From positions 310,001 through 374,000 of the forward strand of contig NZ_LBIQ01000030.1 in the NCBI RefSeq assembly GCF_001280515.1: a stretch of 64,000 nt of DNA, in the 5' to 3' direction. Of this stretch, positions 8,383 through 17,882 are shown piece by piece. The notes below the pieces were generated by a model. The model had not been told where the DNA came from. It saw only the letters and a list, made by a program, of their open reading frames with translations, and made no database searches. The first letter of the stretch is position 1, and every line of letters begins with the position of its first letter. Source of the stretch: Mangrovimonas sp. ST2L15. GTDB taxonomy: Bacteria; Bacteroidota; Bacteroidia; Flavobacteriales; Flavobacteriaceae. The position numbers and the translations under genes were made by a program.

Positions 8383-9456
8383 TTAAAACAGCCTTAACTG
8401 ACCATTTTTATGTACCTCATGCATAGACGTGTTTAAAGGCGTCAAAGCTCTATCCTTGAAATATTTTCTTTTGGCCAAACCCATGGCTATTCCTATTTGC
8501 TCTGCAATTTTTCCTTCGCCCTTCATTCTGACACCATATCTACTTTCATTCAAAGTCCCTCCATGACAGCTTTCAATTTGATGCAAAACCTTTTCGGCGC
8601 GATCTGGCAGAGTCTTTTTGATCCAATCTGTGAAAATTTCACCAATAGCACCATTCAACCTAACCACTGTATGTCCAATTGATTGTGCTCCATACTCTGA
8701 AATCTTTTTTGCCAATGGTAAAATTTCATGACTATTTATAGATGGGATGACAGGAGCTATCATCACATTCACGGGAATACCTGCATCGCTAAGTATTCGA
8801 ACCGTATCCAATCGCTTTTGAATAGTTGTCGTTCGAGGTTCTAAAATGCGTCTGGTTTCCTCAGACAACGAGGTAATGGACATATTGACTTGAATCAGCT
8901 GGTACTTGTTTAGCTCTTTTAATAAATCCAAATCCCTTAAAATCAAACTGTTTTTAGTTATAATTCCCACAGGATGCTTAAATTTTAAAAAAACTTCCAA
9001 ACACTGTCGGGTCAATTCAAATTGTTTTTCGGCTGGTTGATAACAATCTGTATTACCAGACATGACAATGGGATAAGCCTTCCAAGATTTTTTTGATAAA
9101 AAAGATTCCAAAAGTTTAGGCGCGTTCTTTTTAACCATAATTCGCCTTTCAAAATCAAGGGCCGCATCATAACCCCAGTATTCATGAGAATTTCTTGCAT
9201 AGCAATAAACACAGCCGTGTTCACAACCTTGATAGATATTCATGGAATAAGACATCCCTACATCGGGACTATCCACTTTATTGACTATGGTTTTTGGAAA
9301 AACTTCTAAAAAAAGGGTCTTGTTTTTATCAGCCTCTTCCCCTTCCTTAGCACAATACTCCAAAAAATCTGCCCGAACTTCATGATTCAGTTCAAAAAAC
9401 CGATTGGCGACATTCATTTGGGCACCACGCCCTTTGATTGCAGTTTTGGAATCCAT
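8383..9456 (-). CDS. Radical SAM protein, PA0069 / spore photoproduct lyase-like family
   Basis: 357 residues. The radical SAM cluster motif is CEHGCVYCYAR with Cys78, Cys82 and Cys85, preceded by the family hallmark SPDVGMSYSMNIYQG. Members of this group are annotated as PA0069-family or SplB-like proteins; the reaction is unknown. Later conserved motifs include SGNTDCYQPAEKQ and ITKNSLILRDLDLL. The gene stands alone between a bidirectional terminator and the crotonase gene, with 110 bases of non-coding DNA upstream. Confidence 0.85.
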   Translation of the reverse strand: MDSKTAIKGRGAQMNVANRFFELNHEVRADFLEYCAKEGEEADKNKTLFLEVFPKTIVNKVDSPDVGMSYSMNIYQGCEHGCVYCYARNSHEYWGYDAALDFERRIMVKKNAPKLLESFLSKKSWKAYPIVMSGNTDCYQPAEKQFELTRQCLEVFLKFKHPVGIITKNSLILRDLDLLKELNKYQLIQVNMSITSLSEETRRILEPRTTTIQKRLDTVRILSDAGIPVNVMIAPVIPSINSHEILPLAKKISEYGAQSIGHTVVRLNGAIGEIFTDWIKKTLPDRAEKVLHQIESCHGGTLNESRYGVRMKGEGKIAEQIGIAMGLAKRKYFKDRALTPLNTSMHEVHKNGQLRLF

Positions 9457-9566
9457 AATACTGGTTAAAAAAGAAATTTACACAGGAAATCTTTTTAAAG
9501 CTATCAATTATTAGACTCCAATAATGTTAAAGGATTTTGAAGTTATCCACAATGGACTCTGCCTTC

Positions 9567-10349
9567 CTATTTTCCAGGAAAATCAGCAGGTCGTTTTTCT
9601 AAAAATGCTGTGGTTCCTTCACCGAAATCTTCTGTTCCAAAACAGTTTCCAAATTCATTGATTTCGAGTTCAAAACCATTAACACCATCTTCATAATTGC
9701 CATTGATAGCCTTAATTGCTGAAGCAATAGCAACTGAAGAATTTTTCATGATTTTTCCTGCTATTTTTTGAGCTAAAGGCAATAACTCCTCTTGGCTAGA
9801 CACGTGGTTTACCAAACCATATCCCAGTGCCGTATTGGCGTCTATCATACCAGCGGTCATAATAAGCTCCATCGCCCTACCTTTTCCAATCAATTGCGGT
9901 AGTCTTTGGGTTCCACCGTAACCAGGAATCACACCCAAAGAAGTTTCAGGCAATCCCATTCGGGCGTTGTCACTAGCAACTCTAATATGGCATGACATAG
10001 CTAATTCCAATCCACCACCTAAGGCAAAACCATTAACAGCAGCTATCACAGGTGTTGACAAATGAGCTACGAAGTCAAACAATAACTCTTGCCCTTTAGC
10101 CGCTAAAAGCTTTCCCTCGTTGACATCAAAATGGGCAAACTCACTAATATCGGCTCCCGCTACAAAAGCCTTTTCACCACTACCTGTAATGATAATGACT
10201 TTAACATCAATATCTTGATCTGCCTCCTTGAAAGCTTCGTGAAGTTCGGCAATGGTTTCTTTATTTAATGCGTTTAGTTTTTTCGGACGATTAATGGTAA
10301 TGGTAGTAATTCCGTTATCAAAATCGGCAATAATATTGTTGTAAGACAT
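9567..10349 (-). CDS. Enoyl-CoA hydratase/isomerase (crotonase family)
   Basis: 260 residues, typical crotonase length. The oxyanion-hole regions AFVAGADISEF and NGFALGGGLELAMSC are intact, and the catalytic Glu pair fits ALGGGLELAMS and GLPETSLGVIPGYGGTQRL, as in bacterial enoyl-CoA hydratases. It hydrates trans-2-enoyl-CoA in fatty acid or butyryl-CoA metabolism. It follows three bases after a sensor kinase gene on the same strand, an unrelated neighbour by function, so they are probably only co-transcribed. Confidence 0.88.
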   Translation of the reverse strand: MSYNNIIADFDNGITTITINRPKKLNALNKETIAELHEAFKEADQDIDVKVIIITGSGEKAFVAGADISEFAHFDVNEGKLLAAKGQELLFDFVAHLSTPVIAAVNGFALGGGLELAMSCHIRVASDNARMGLPETSLGVIPGYGGTQRLPQLIGKGRAMELIMTAGMIDANTALGYGLVNHVSSQEELLPLAQKIAGKIMKNSSVAIASAIKAINGNYEDGVNGFELEINEFGNCFGTEDFGEGTTAFLEKRPADFPGK

Positions 10350-10352
10350 AAT

Positions 10353-11813
10353 TTATTCTTTTGGAAAGGATACCCTAAAAGTGGTCCCTTTATCTTTAAT
10401 AGATGTAAAGGTAATACTTCCATGGTAAGTTTCCACGATGTTTTTAACCATAGCCAGGCCAAGTCCCATCCCACTCGTTTTGGTAGTAAATTTAGGTTCA
10501 AAGATTTTTTCTTTGTTTTCTTCTGAAATTCCTTGCCCATTATCAGCCACAGAAATAACCACGTTTGATGCTTCTTCAAAAACATGAACCACAATATTTT
10601 TGGGCTCTTGATCTTCAGGAATCGCTTGGATACCGTTTTTAACCAAATTGGTAATGACCCTTATAAGCTGTGTTCTATCAAACTTGGCAGTGATTTGTTC
10701 TTTATCCGAGCTGAAATGGATAAAGTCCTCACTAAAAATATCTAAAGCCAATTTGGTAATTTCTACAACATTAAGGGTTTCACTTTTTTGCGCAGGCATC
10801 TTAGCAAAATTTGAAAATGCCTCGGCAATAGAGCTCATAGTATCAATTTGCTGAATCAAGGTTTTTGAATATTCATTGACCTTATTGAAGATTTCTGGAT
10901 CTTGAGGATCAAATTTCCTTTGGAAACTCTGCACGCTCAGCCGCATGGGTGTCAAGGGGTTTTTTATCTCATGAGCTACTTGTTTTGCCATTTCCCTCCA
11001 CGCTTGTTCCCGCTCACTTGTGGCCAACTTAACCGCACTATCCTCCAGTTCGTCAATCATGCTGTTATATGAAGACACCAATAATTCTATTTCCTCACTT
11101 GGTGACTCAATGTTGATCTTTTTGTTTCGCTTTTCTAGTCTTGTTTCCTTGATTTTATCACTAATGGTTTTCAAGGATTTTGTGATGTATTTGGACAATA
11201 AGTAGGCCAATCCTACTGCAATGAAAAGCATAAACAAATAGGCAATTCCCAACTTAATCAAGAAATCTTCCAACTCTTTGTTTAGAAAGTTATCATCTCC
11301 CAGGTAGGGGATATGCAAAATGGCCAGAGGTTTAAACTTACGATCTGTGATATAGGAAAAAGAAGCCTGCTTTATCTGACCGTCTTCCATACTTTTAATG
11401 ACATATCGATGTTCAGCTGTATTGGCCAATTGGTTTAAAATCTCAGCATCGAGACATTTTGGAATAGAATCGTTGGGCATGCTGGCTTTTGAAGAAATCA
11501 AAAAGCCTCCTTCCAGATCATATAAATTAATCGTTAGCCTATGAATGGCAGCAATTTCATAAATCTTATCATTATACCTGAAAATATTAGGTATTTTCTC
11601 AGTTTTGACTTCGTAGGTTGTCTCATTGATCACATAATCAATGTGTTCTTTAATATTGGCTTCCTTACTTTCTAGTCGGTCCTTATGATAGTCCTGAGCT
11701 TCTTCGTTATATTGATAAACTGTTACCACCGCAATGACAATGGAGGCTAAAAGCACCAAAAAAATCATGGCTATAAAGATGCGGTAACGAAACGAAAATC
11801 TTCTAAGCTGCAT
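10353..11813 (-). CDS. Sensor histidine kinase, NtrY-like architecture
   Basis: 486 residues. Two membrane helices (about 12-34 and 190-212) bracket a periplasmic sensor of about 150 residues. A HAMP linker follows, then the HisKA phosphoacceptor motif [17 protein letters not shown] and the HATPase boxes ([43 protein letters not shown]). HEIKNPLTP is the H-box style of NtrY-type kinases. No response regulator gene is adjacent, so it is an orphan kinase whose partner and signal cannot be told here. It is followed by the crotonase gene after three bases. Confidence 0.9.
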   Translation of the reverse strand: MQLRRFSFRYRIFIAMIFLVLLASIVIAVVTVYQYNEEAQDYHKDRLESKEANIKEHIDYVINETTYEVKTEKIPNIFRYNDKIYEIAAIHRLTINLYDLEGGFLISSKASMPNDSIPKCLDAEILNQLANTAEHRYVIKSMEDGQIKQASFSYITDRKFKPLAILHIPYLGDDNFLNKELEDFLIKLGIAYLFMLFIAVGLAYLLSKYITKSLKTISDKIKETRLEKRNKKINIESPSEEIELLVSSYNSMIDELEDSAVKLATSEREQAWREMAKQVAHEIKNPLTPMRLSVQSFQRKFDPQDPEIFNKVNEYSKTLIQQIDTMSSIAEAFSNFAKMPAQKSETLNVVEITKLALDIFSEDFIHFSSDKEQITAKFDRTQLIRVITNLVKNGIQAIPEDQEPKNIVVHVFEEASNVVISVADNGQGISEENKEKIFEPKFTTKTSGMGLGLAMVKNIVETYHGSITFTSIKDKGTTFRVSFPKE

Positions 11814-11863
11814 TTAAAGAAATCTATTGGATTGACCTAAAGGTAACAATTATCACACCAAAT

Positions 11864-12412
11864 TTAAGCGTTTGGATTTTTACTTCTTATATTCTTGTAA
11901 ACCCTAAATCCAAGCATGATTAATATTCCAAGAACTATTAAACCAACGAGACCAAACACCCAATTGATCGCACTTTTCAGAATAACCAAAAAGACTACAG
12001 CAAATAGAATAAAGGTGGCCCCTTCGTTCCAAAGTCGCATAAAATTCGAAGTTTTTTTTACCTCTCCTCTCTGTAGCTGCTTGAAAAACTGGTGGGTTTT
12101 TAGATGATAAATTATCAGGAGCACCACAAACAGCAACTTCACATGCATCCAAGGTTGCTGTAACCAAAAAGGTTGTAAAATTAATAGCCAAACCGCAAAA
12201 ATAGTAGCTAGAATAGCAGATGGCCAAGTAATAATATTCCATAGCCTTTTGGCCATCAATCTTAATTGATCCCCCAAAATTTCCTTTTCGGGAGATGGTT
12301 TGTGAGAAGCCTCAATTTGGTAGACAAACAGTCTAGGAATATAAAAAAGACCAGCAAACCAAGTAATCACAAAAATGAGGTGTAATGATTTTATGTAGTT
12401 ATAATATTCCAC
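11864..12412 (-). CDS. hemJ: Protoporphyrinogen IX oxidase HemJ (CopD-fold)
   Basis: 182 residues with four to five hydrophobic helices. The HemJ signature is clear: a His followed by FVITWFAGLFYIPRLFV near the N-terminus, plus YHLKTHQFFKQL in the middle. HemJ oxidises protoporphyrinogen IX to protoporphyrin IX in the inner membrane, the step before ferrochelatase. It lies two genes from hemH and across the promoter region from the hemACDEFB operon, which has no hemG or hemY; this context supports HemJ rather than a copper-resistance CopD function. Confidence 0.85.
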   Translation of the reverse strand: MEYYNYIKSLHLIFVITWFAGLFYIPRLFVYQIEASHKPSPEKEILGDQLRLMAKRLWNIITWPSAILATIFAVWLLILQPFWLQQPWMHVKLLFVVLLIIYHLKTHQFFKQLQRGEVKKTSNFMRLWNEGATFILFAVVFLVILKSAINWVFGLVGLIVLGILIMLGFRVYKNIRSKNPNA

Positions 12413-12414
12413 AG

Positions 12415-13776
12415 TTAATTTGATTGAATAGGTTGACCAATTAAATGTTTTCTCACCTCCTTATTCAAAAAATAGGCCGTAACAATGGTTGATAAAACAT
12501 CAGAAATAGGAAAGGATATCCATACACCTCTTTCCCCTAAGAAAATAGGTAAAATAAGAATAAGTGGAATAAAGAAAAATCCTTGCCTAGTCAAGGTTAA
12601 TAAAAGTGCCGGAATGGCTTTACCTATGGCCTGAAAGTAGGCAGCACCTATTAGCTGGATGGCAATAATAGGAGTTGCCGCAAACACCCAACGCATAGCA
12701 GAAGGCGTTTCTTTTAGAACTTCCTCATCATCAGTAAACAATCTGGTAATGTAATCTGGAAAAACCATCAGCAACACAAAAATGATACTGGCCAAGATAA
12801 TGGCATATTTAATTGCTGTATTAATCGATTCGCGAACTCGAGCATATTCAGACGCGCCATAATTATATCCCGCAATTGGCAAGAATCCCTGCGTAATACC
12901 AAAAACAGGAAACAAGGCAAACATGAGCATTCTTCCAACAATAGCATAAGCCGTTACGGATAACTCCCCGCCCAAATTGAAAAGAATATTATTCATAAAT
13001 AGATAGGTAATACTCACAACCGCTTGTCGAGCAAGGGTGACAAAACCCAATGACCCTATTTCTTTAACAATATCTTTTTTAAGAAACAAATGATGGAAAC
13101 TCAATTTCAATTCAGAATGATTGGACTTGAAATACCAAACTATAAATAGGAAACACAACAAATATGATCCTGTAGTTGCCCAAGCAGCACCTGCCATTCC
13201 CCAATCCATCAAATTGATGAAAACGTAATCCAAGATTAAATTTCCAATTGATGGTATCAACATGGCGTACATGGCAAATTTAGGCTTGCCCTCTGCTCTA
13301 ATAACCGTATTCCCCATCATACAAAGTGCCAAAAAGGGCACCCCATACAACACGATGATATAATAAATCTTTGCTGGACCAAAAATATCGCCTTTCCCTC
13401 CAAAAGCTGGTATCATGGTGTCTACAAAATAAAGTCCCAAAACAGCCAAAACGACTGTAAAAGTTATGGTTAACGACAATTGATTCCCGAAGGTTTGGAG
13501 GGCCTTCTCTTTATTTTTTGCACCCAAAGCCCGAGAGATTATGGAAGATCCCCCTACACCAATACTCATCCCTAGTGCGGCAATAAAAAAGGAAACTGGT
13601 AACACAACGTTGATAGCCGCAATGGCAATAGATCCAATCCAATTTCCAACAAAAATGGTATCCACCAAGATATTCAGGGACATCACCAAGATACCTATGG
13701 AAGCTGGAACCGCTTGCTTCACCAATAATTTACTTATTGGCTGTGTGCCTAAATCATCTGATGTTACTTTGGACAT
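12415..13776 (-). CDS. MATE-family efflux transporter
   Basis: 453 residues with about twelve hydrophobic helices. Typical MATE features are the paired hydrophobic halves and the motif GGSSIISRALGAKNKEKAL near residue 75 and GFLPIAGYNYGASEYARVR in the second half. It exports a cationic or organic substrate using a sodium or proton gradient. It sits between hemH (four bases) and hemJ (two bases) in one tightly packed transcript, so the substrate may be a haem precursor; this is inference from position, and MATE specificity cannot be read from sequence. Confidence 0.88.
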   Translation of the reverse strand: MSKVTSDDLGTQPISKLLVKQAVPASIGILVMSLNILVDTIFVGNWIGSIAIAAINVVLPVSFFIAALGMSIGVGGSSIISRALGAKNKEKALQTFGNQLSLTITFTVVLAVLGLYFVDTMIPAFGGKGDIFGPAKIYYIIVLYGVPFLALCMMGNTVIRAEGKPKFAMYAMLIPSIGNLILDYVFINLMDWGMAGAAWATTGSYLLCFLFIVWYFKSNHSELKLSFHHLFLKKDIVKEIGSLGFVTLARQAVVSITYLFMNNILFNLGGELSVTAYAIVGRMLMFALFPVFGITQGFLPIAGYNYGASEYARVRESINTAIKYAIILASIIFVLLMVFPDYITRLFTDDEEVLKETPSAMRWVFAATPIIAIQLIGAAYFQAIGKAIPALLLTLTRQGFFFIPLILILPIFLGERGVWISFPISDVLSTIVTAYFLNKEVRKHLIGQPIQSN

Positions 13777-13780
13777 AAAT

Positions 13781-14809
13781 TTAAGATGTTACAGATTGGC
13801 CCCAATGGTTTATCCATTTGGTCAACAAATTTACCCATTCTTGGTCATCATTCAAACAAGGCACTGTGGTGTAATTCTTACCTCCTACTTCATGGAAAAT
13901 TTCCTGACCTTCCATGGCTATTTCTTCTAAGGTTTCTAAACAATCACTAACAAACGCAGGCGTTACGATAGCTAAGTTTTTTACACCATTTTTCCCTAAC
14001 CTTTCAATCGTTCTATCGGTATAGGGTTGTAACCATGGATCAAATCCTAATCGAGATTGGAATGATGTGGAAAAGGCGCCTTCCTTCAAATTGAGTTTTT
14101 CAGCCACAAGTCTTGTTACTTCAAAACATTGATGTCTGTAGCAGAATTGGTGCGCTTTTGAAGCAGTCGCACAACAGCTACCATCAATTTTACAATGTGA
14201 TTTGGTAATATCACTCTTTTTAATGTGTCGCTCAGGGATGCCATGGTAAGAAAACAAAACGTGATCATAAGATTGACCTTGCAGATGTCTAGCAATACTG
14301 TTTGAAAGCACATCAATATAATCAGAATCATTATAAAAGGCTGGTAAATCCGTTATGCTTAAATTCGGAAAAAATGCCTTTCTAACCTCTTCAGCTTTAA
14401 CAAGAATGGTTTCTGTAGTTGCCATGGCAAACTGAGGATATAACGGAATCATCAATACTTCGTCTACACCTTGATCAACCAACTCCTGAAGACCTTTTTT
14501 GATTGTCATGCTTCCATATCTCATAGCCAATGCCACGGGAAAATCGATTTGCTTTTGAATCTTTTCCTGTAATCTTTCGGAAATTACAATAAGCGGAGAA
14601 CCTTCTTCCCACCATATTTTTTGGTAAGCCGCTGCTGAAGCTTTGGGTCGTGTGTTTAAAATAATCCCACGAACAATAAAGCTACGCAATAGGTATGGCA
14701 CATCTATAACACGTTCATCCATTAAAAATTCATCCAAATAGGTCTTTACATCCTTTGGATTCGGGCTATCTGGAGAGCCTAAATTGACCAACAATACGCC
14801 TTTTTTCAT
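13781..14809 (-). CDS. hemH: Ferrochelatase
   Basis: 342 residues, usual for the enzyme. It inserts Fe2+ into protoporphyrin IX, the last step of protohaem synthesis. Visible hallmarks are the start GVLLVNLGSPDSPNPKDV, the metal-site His in FSYHGIPERHIKKSD, and SRLGFDPWLQPYTD. A Cys-containing insert (SCCATASKAHQFCYRHQC) precedes TRLVAEKL, as seen in other Bacteroidota sequences. It heads, or follows the ThuA gene in, the same minus-strand unit as the MATE and hemJ genes. Confidence 0.95.
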   Translation of the reverse strand: MKKGVLLVNLGSPDSPNPKDVKTYLDEFLMDERVIDVPYLLRSFIVRGIILNTRPKASAAAYQKIWWEEGSPLIVISERLQEKIQKQIDFPVALAMRYGSMTIKKGLQELVDQGVDEVLMIPLYPQFAMATTETILVKAEEVRKAFFPNLSITDLPAFYNDSDYIDVLSNSIARHLQGQSYDHVLFSYHGIPERHIKKSDITKSHCKIDGSCCATASKAHQFCYRHQCFEVTRLVAEKLNLKEGAFSTSFQSRLGFDPWLQPYTDRTIERLGKNGVKNLAIVTPAFVSDCLETLEEIAMEGQEIFHEVGGKNYTTVPCLNDDQEWVNLLTKWINHWGQSVTS

Positions 14810-14821
14810 CTATATTCTATT

Positions 14822-15520
14822 CTATTTTTTTAAACAATATTGAATACCACCAAGTAAATGGCCTAAAAACTCTTTTTCTAGATAAGATTCCTTGGTATGG
14901 CCACATCCCGTGTAAAATGACCTGCCACCATCAAATTTTTGATACCAAGCAATGGGATGGTGGGTTCCATTTTCTCCACCAATATAGGATGATTCATCCA
15001 ATTCCATGATAACCTGTATATCGTTTTTTATACGCTTATAATTATACCATTCATCAAATCTAACCCACTCTTTTGAAAGATGTTGGCAAGCCTGATGACT
15101 AGGCTCAACAACTCTAATTTTGGCTTCTGATTGTTCTGGGTGATTTAAAAAATAAGCCCCGACCAAATCACCGTACCAAGGCCAATCATATTCAGTATCT
15201 GCTGCAGAATGTATTCCCATAAAAGCGCCACCCTTGTTTATGTAATTCTTAAAACTAATTTCTTGTTCGGAATTGAGTACATCCCCAGTTGTATTTAAAA
15301 AAATGACCAAATCGAAATCCTTTAGTGTGTCTGGGGAGAATATTTTTGAATCTTTGGTATGTACCACCTCAAATTCATTTTCTTTTCCTAACTGCTTAAT
15401 GGCCTGTACACCGGTTTCTATGGACTCATGCCTGAAACCAACCGTCTTAGAAAAGACTAAAACACGATCATTTTTACTACACGATAAAAGCAATCCAAAT
15501 ATCAGAAACAGGAAACCCAT
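14822..15520 (-). CDS. ThuA-domain lipoprotein
   Basis: About 232 residues from MGFLFLIFGLLLSCS, a signal peptide with lipobox LLSC. A longer frame reaches 15574 but would overlap the AraC gene by 41 bases and spoil the signal peptide, so 15520 is preferred. The rest matches the ThuA (trehalose utilisation) fold: FSKTVGFRHESIETGV, GGAFMGIHSAADTEYDW, HPIAWYQKFDGGRSFYTGCGH. Function of ThuA domains is poorly established and probably carbohydrate related. The gene lies between the AraC regulator and hemH, an odd place for a sugar gene. Confidence 0.82.
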   Translation of the reverse strand: MGFLFLIFGLLLSCSKNDRVLVFSKTVGFRHESIETGVQAIKQLGKENEFEVVHTKDSKIFSPDTLKDFDLVIFLNTTGDVLNSEQEISFKNYINKGGAFMGIHSAADTEYDWPWYGDLVGAYFLNHPEQSEAKIRVVEPSHQACQHLSKEWVRFDEWYNYKRIKNDIQVIMELDESSYIGGENGTHHPIAWYQKFDGGRSFYTGCGHTKESYLEKEFLGHLLGGIQYCLKK

Positions 15521-15533
15521 TCTGAAAATTACA

Positions 15534-16433
15534 CTAAACAATGGATTGAATATATTTTTTAGGTGTTGTACCATATTTCTTCTTAAATGCCGAAATAAAG
15601 TGGCTGGCTGTACTATATCCCACTTTTAAACCCACTTCATTGACATTATGCTCTCCAGATTCTAATAGTTTTCTAGCATATTCCATCTTGTAATCAAACA
15701 AAAAGCTAAAAACGGAATCGCCATAGATTTCTTTAAAGCCTTCTTTCAATTTTTTCAAACTCAACCCAATTTCTTCAGATAACTCTTGTAAAGTTGGTGG
15801 CTCAGCCATCCTTGTAATCATAATATCTTTGGCCATTCTCAGCTTTTGCACATTGGTTTCATCTACTAGAAATGGGCATTGTTCAATATTAGCATCTTCG
15901 CTGCGGTGAAAATACAAACTTAAAAGTTCATAGGCCTTACCTTTAAAATAGAGATGCTTTATATTACTATTTAGATTGTAATTGATAAGTTGATTTAAAA
16001 CAATGGCCATGGACGGAGTAATAATACCATCTTTGTAGTACTTTTTATCACGATTATCCGCACTTAAAAAAGTAATGTAATCTGCTTCTTGAGAGAACAA
16101 TCCGTGAAACTTCTTAATAGAAATAATTAAGGATATAAGCCACGAACTTGGATTCAATTCTAAATGTATTGGTAAATCCCTTTCTGGATTGTAAAGCAAC
16201 AAGGACTTTTCATCAGGAATATTTAAGGCATATCTTCCTTGATTAAACATAAATTGACATTCACCTTTAACACAAAAATGAAACTGGATAAAACTACTAT
16301 CAATCTCACGTTCAACGATTTGTTTTTCTGCAGTGTCATTTTGATAAGTGAGCACTAAAAAATCAGAATCTACTTCCACCTCAGTGAACGACCCTTTAGC
16401 GGTATTTTTTTCTGTATTTAAATTAGCTTCCAT
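15534..16433 (-). CDS. AraC-family transcriptional regulator divergent from the haem operon
   Basis: 299 residues. The N-terminal half is a sensor domain of the kind found in PchR-like regulators (FHFCVKGECQFMFNQGRYAL). The C-terminal two helix-turn-helix units are EPPTLQELSEEIGLSLKKLK and HNVNEVGLKVGYSTASHFI. PchR-like regulators respond to iron siderophores, which would fit a haem pathway gene cluster, but this is inference. It diverges from hemA across 189 bases that contain a good promoter for this gene and a 17-bp dyad close to its start codon. Confidence 0.85.
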   Translation of the reverse strand: MEANLNTEKNTAKGSFTEVEVDSDFLVLTYQNDTAEKQIVEREIDSSFIQFHFCVKGECQFMFNQGRYALNIPDEKSLLLYNPERDLPIHLELNPSSWLISLIISIKKFHGLFSQEADYITFLSADNRDKKYYKDGIITPSMAIVLNQLINYNLNSNIKHLYFKGKAYELLSLYFHRSEDANIEQCPFLVDETNVQKLRMAKDIMITRMAEPPTLQELSEEIGLSLKKLKEGFKEIYGDSVFSFLFDYKMEYARKLLESGEHNVNEVGLKVGYSTASHFISAFKKKYGTTPKKYIQSIV

Positions 16434-16442
16434 TTTCTTTTA

Positions 16443-16459
16443 TTTAGAATTATTCTAAA
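16443..16459. promoter_or_regulatory. Perfect dyad resembling a 7-1-7 Fur/PerR-type box
   Basis: TTTAGAAT-T-ATTCTAAA, eight-base arms around one base. The core TTAGAAT-n-ATTCTAA has the 7-1-7 layout and nearly the sequence of PerR boxes (consensus TTATAATnATTATAA). It lies between the AraC promoter and its start codon, ten bases upstream of the ATG. Confidence 0.5.
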
Positions 16460-16489
16460 CAGATATTCTGTAATACCCTATACAGTCCA

Positions 16490-16523
16490 CAAAAGTATAA
16501 CTTTTCACTGCTTTATGTCCAAA
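16490..16523 (-). promoter_or_regulatory. Promoter of the AraC gene at 15534-16433
   Basis: Minus strand: TTTG (16523-16520), 22-base spacer, TACTTTTG (16497-16490). Both boxes match the Bacteroidota consensus and the spacing is right. Transcription would start near 16485. Confidence 0.65.
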
Positions 16524-16591
16524 TTGACTCTAAAAAACCAATAGCGACAATAAAAGTTCCTTAAGCGTTATTTTTTTTTTGACCAGCCTTC

Positions 16592-16599
16592 TATTTTTG
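16592..16599 (+). promoter_or_regulatory. Candidate -7 box of the hemA operon
   Basis: TATTTTTG fits TAnnTTTG and lies 23 bases before the hemA ATG. The sequence upstream has a T-rich run but no well placed TTG -33 box, so expression may depend on an activator such as the divergent AraC protein. Confidence 0.5.
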
Positions 16600-16622
16600 T
16601 CCATTGAATTTCCAAGTCAGGT

Positions 16623-17882
16623 ATGGAATACAACAACATTTCGAAAACCACATCATTTTATGCCATTGGTTTAAGTTACAAAAAAGCCGATGCCGAAACT
16701 AGAGGTCTTTTCAGTTTGGACGAAACTGGGAAGCAATTAGTTTTAGAACAAGCCAAAGAGAATGGCCTTGACAGCCTCATAGCTGTTTCCACTTGTAACA
16801 GAACCGAATTGTTTGGATTTGCCGAACATCCTTACCAGCTCATAAAATTACTTTGTGATAATACTAAAGGCTCTATTGAAACCTTTCAAGAAGTTGCCTA
16901 TATCTATAAAAACAATGATGCCGTTTCCCATATGTTCAGAATGGGTTCGGGACTAGACAGTCAAATCCTTGGTGATTTTGAGATTATCAGTCAGTTAAAA
17001 ATAAGCGCTAAACGATCTAAAAAATTGGGCATGCTGAATGCCTTTTTAGAACGTTTGGTCAACGCCATTATTCAGGCTAGTAAGCGCATTAAAACCGAAA
17101 CAGACTTATCTTCAGGAGCTACATCGGTATCTTTTGCCTCCGTTCAATACATCATGAACAATGTTCCTGAAGTGAGCGCCAAAAACATTTTACTCTACGG
17201 AACAGGGAAAATAGGTAGAAACACATGTGAAAATTTGGTAAAGCATACCAAAAATGAACACATTACCTTAATCAATAGAACAAAAACAAAGGCTGAAGAA
17301 ATTGCCGGCAAGTTTAATCTATTGGTAAAAGACATCAACCAACTGCAAGAAGAAATTCAAAGTGCAGATATTTTGGTAGTTGCTACTGGTGCTCAAAATC
17401 CGACAGTTGATAAAAGCATCCTTCAAATCAAAAAGCCTCTATTAATTTTAGATTTATCCATTCCAAAAAACGTCAACGTAGATGTCACTGAATTGGATCA
17501 CGTGACGTTGGTACATTTAGATGATTTAGCAAAAATTACAGATGAGACACTTGAGAAGCGTAAAAGTCATATCCCCGTTGCCGAGACCATCATTGAGGAG
17601 ATTAAAGCTGATTTCAATCTATGGCTCAACACTAGGAAATTTGCTCCTACTATTAAAGCTTTAAAATTGAAACTCAATGATTTTAAAGCTGCCGAATTGG
17701 AAAACCAAAGGAAAAAATTTGTAAATTTCAACGAAGAGCAGGCTGAAATTATCGGCAATAATATTATACAAAAAATAACCAATCACTTTGCTCATTATCT
17801 AAAGGAAGACGCCATGTCTACCGACGAAAGCCTCGACTGGATTAAAAAAGTATTTCAATTAGAAGATACAGGGCATGTCTAA
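16623..17882 (+). CDS. hemA: Glutamyl-tRNA reductase
   Basis: 419 residues. Reduces glutamyl-tRNA to glutamate-1-semialdehyde, the committed step of the C5 haem pathway. The catalytic Cys is in the invariant STCNRTELFGF, the NADPH-binding segment is KNILLYGTGKIGRNTCENL, and GLDSQILGDFEI is the usual family motif. First gene of an eight-gene operon; its last eight bases overlap hemC. hemL, needed for the next step, is not in this window. HemA protein is often haem controlled, and the N-terminal region is where that would act, but nothing specific shows here. Confidence 0.97.
   Translation: MEYNNISKTTSFYAIGLSYKKADAETRGLFSLDETGKQLVLEQAKENGLDSLIAVSTCNRTELFGFAEHPYQLIKLLCDNTKGSIETFQEVAYIYKNNDAVSHMFRMGSGLDSQILGDFEIISQLKISAKRSKKLGMLNAFLERLVNAIIQASKRIKTETDLSSGATSVSFASVQYIMNNVPEVSAKNILLYGTGKIGRNTCENLVKHTKNEHITLINRTKTKAEEIAGKFNLLVKDINQLQEEIQSADILVVATGAQNPTVDKSILQIKKPLLILDLSIPKNVNVDVTELDHVTLVHLDDLAKITDETLEKRKSHIPVAETIIEEIKADFNLWLNTRKFAPTIKALKLKLNDFKAAELENQRKKFVNFNEEQAEIIGNNIIQKITNHFAHYLKEDAMSTDESLDWIKKVFQLEDTGHV

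Noticed and set aside
11904-12242. 112-residue minus-strand frame overlapping hemJ
   Set aside because: Shifted frame of hemJ with no domain; hemJ is clear.
13541-13930. 129-residue plus-strand frame across the MATE and hemH ends
   Set aside because: Covers two strongly supported genes on the other strand; composition looks non-coding.
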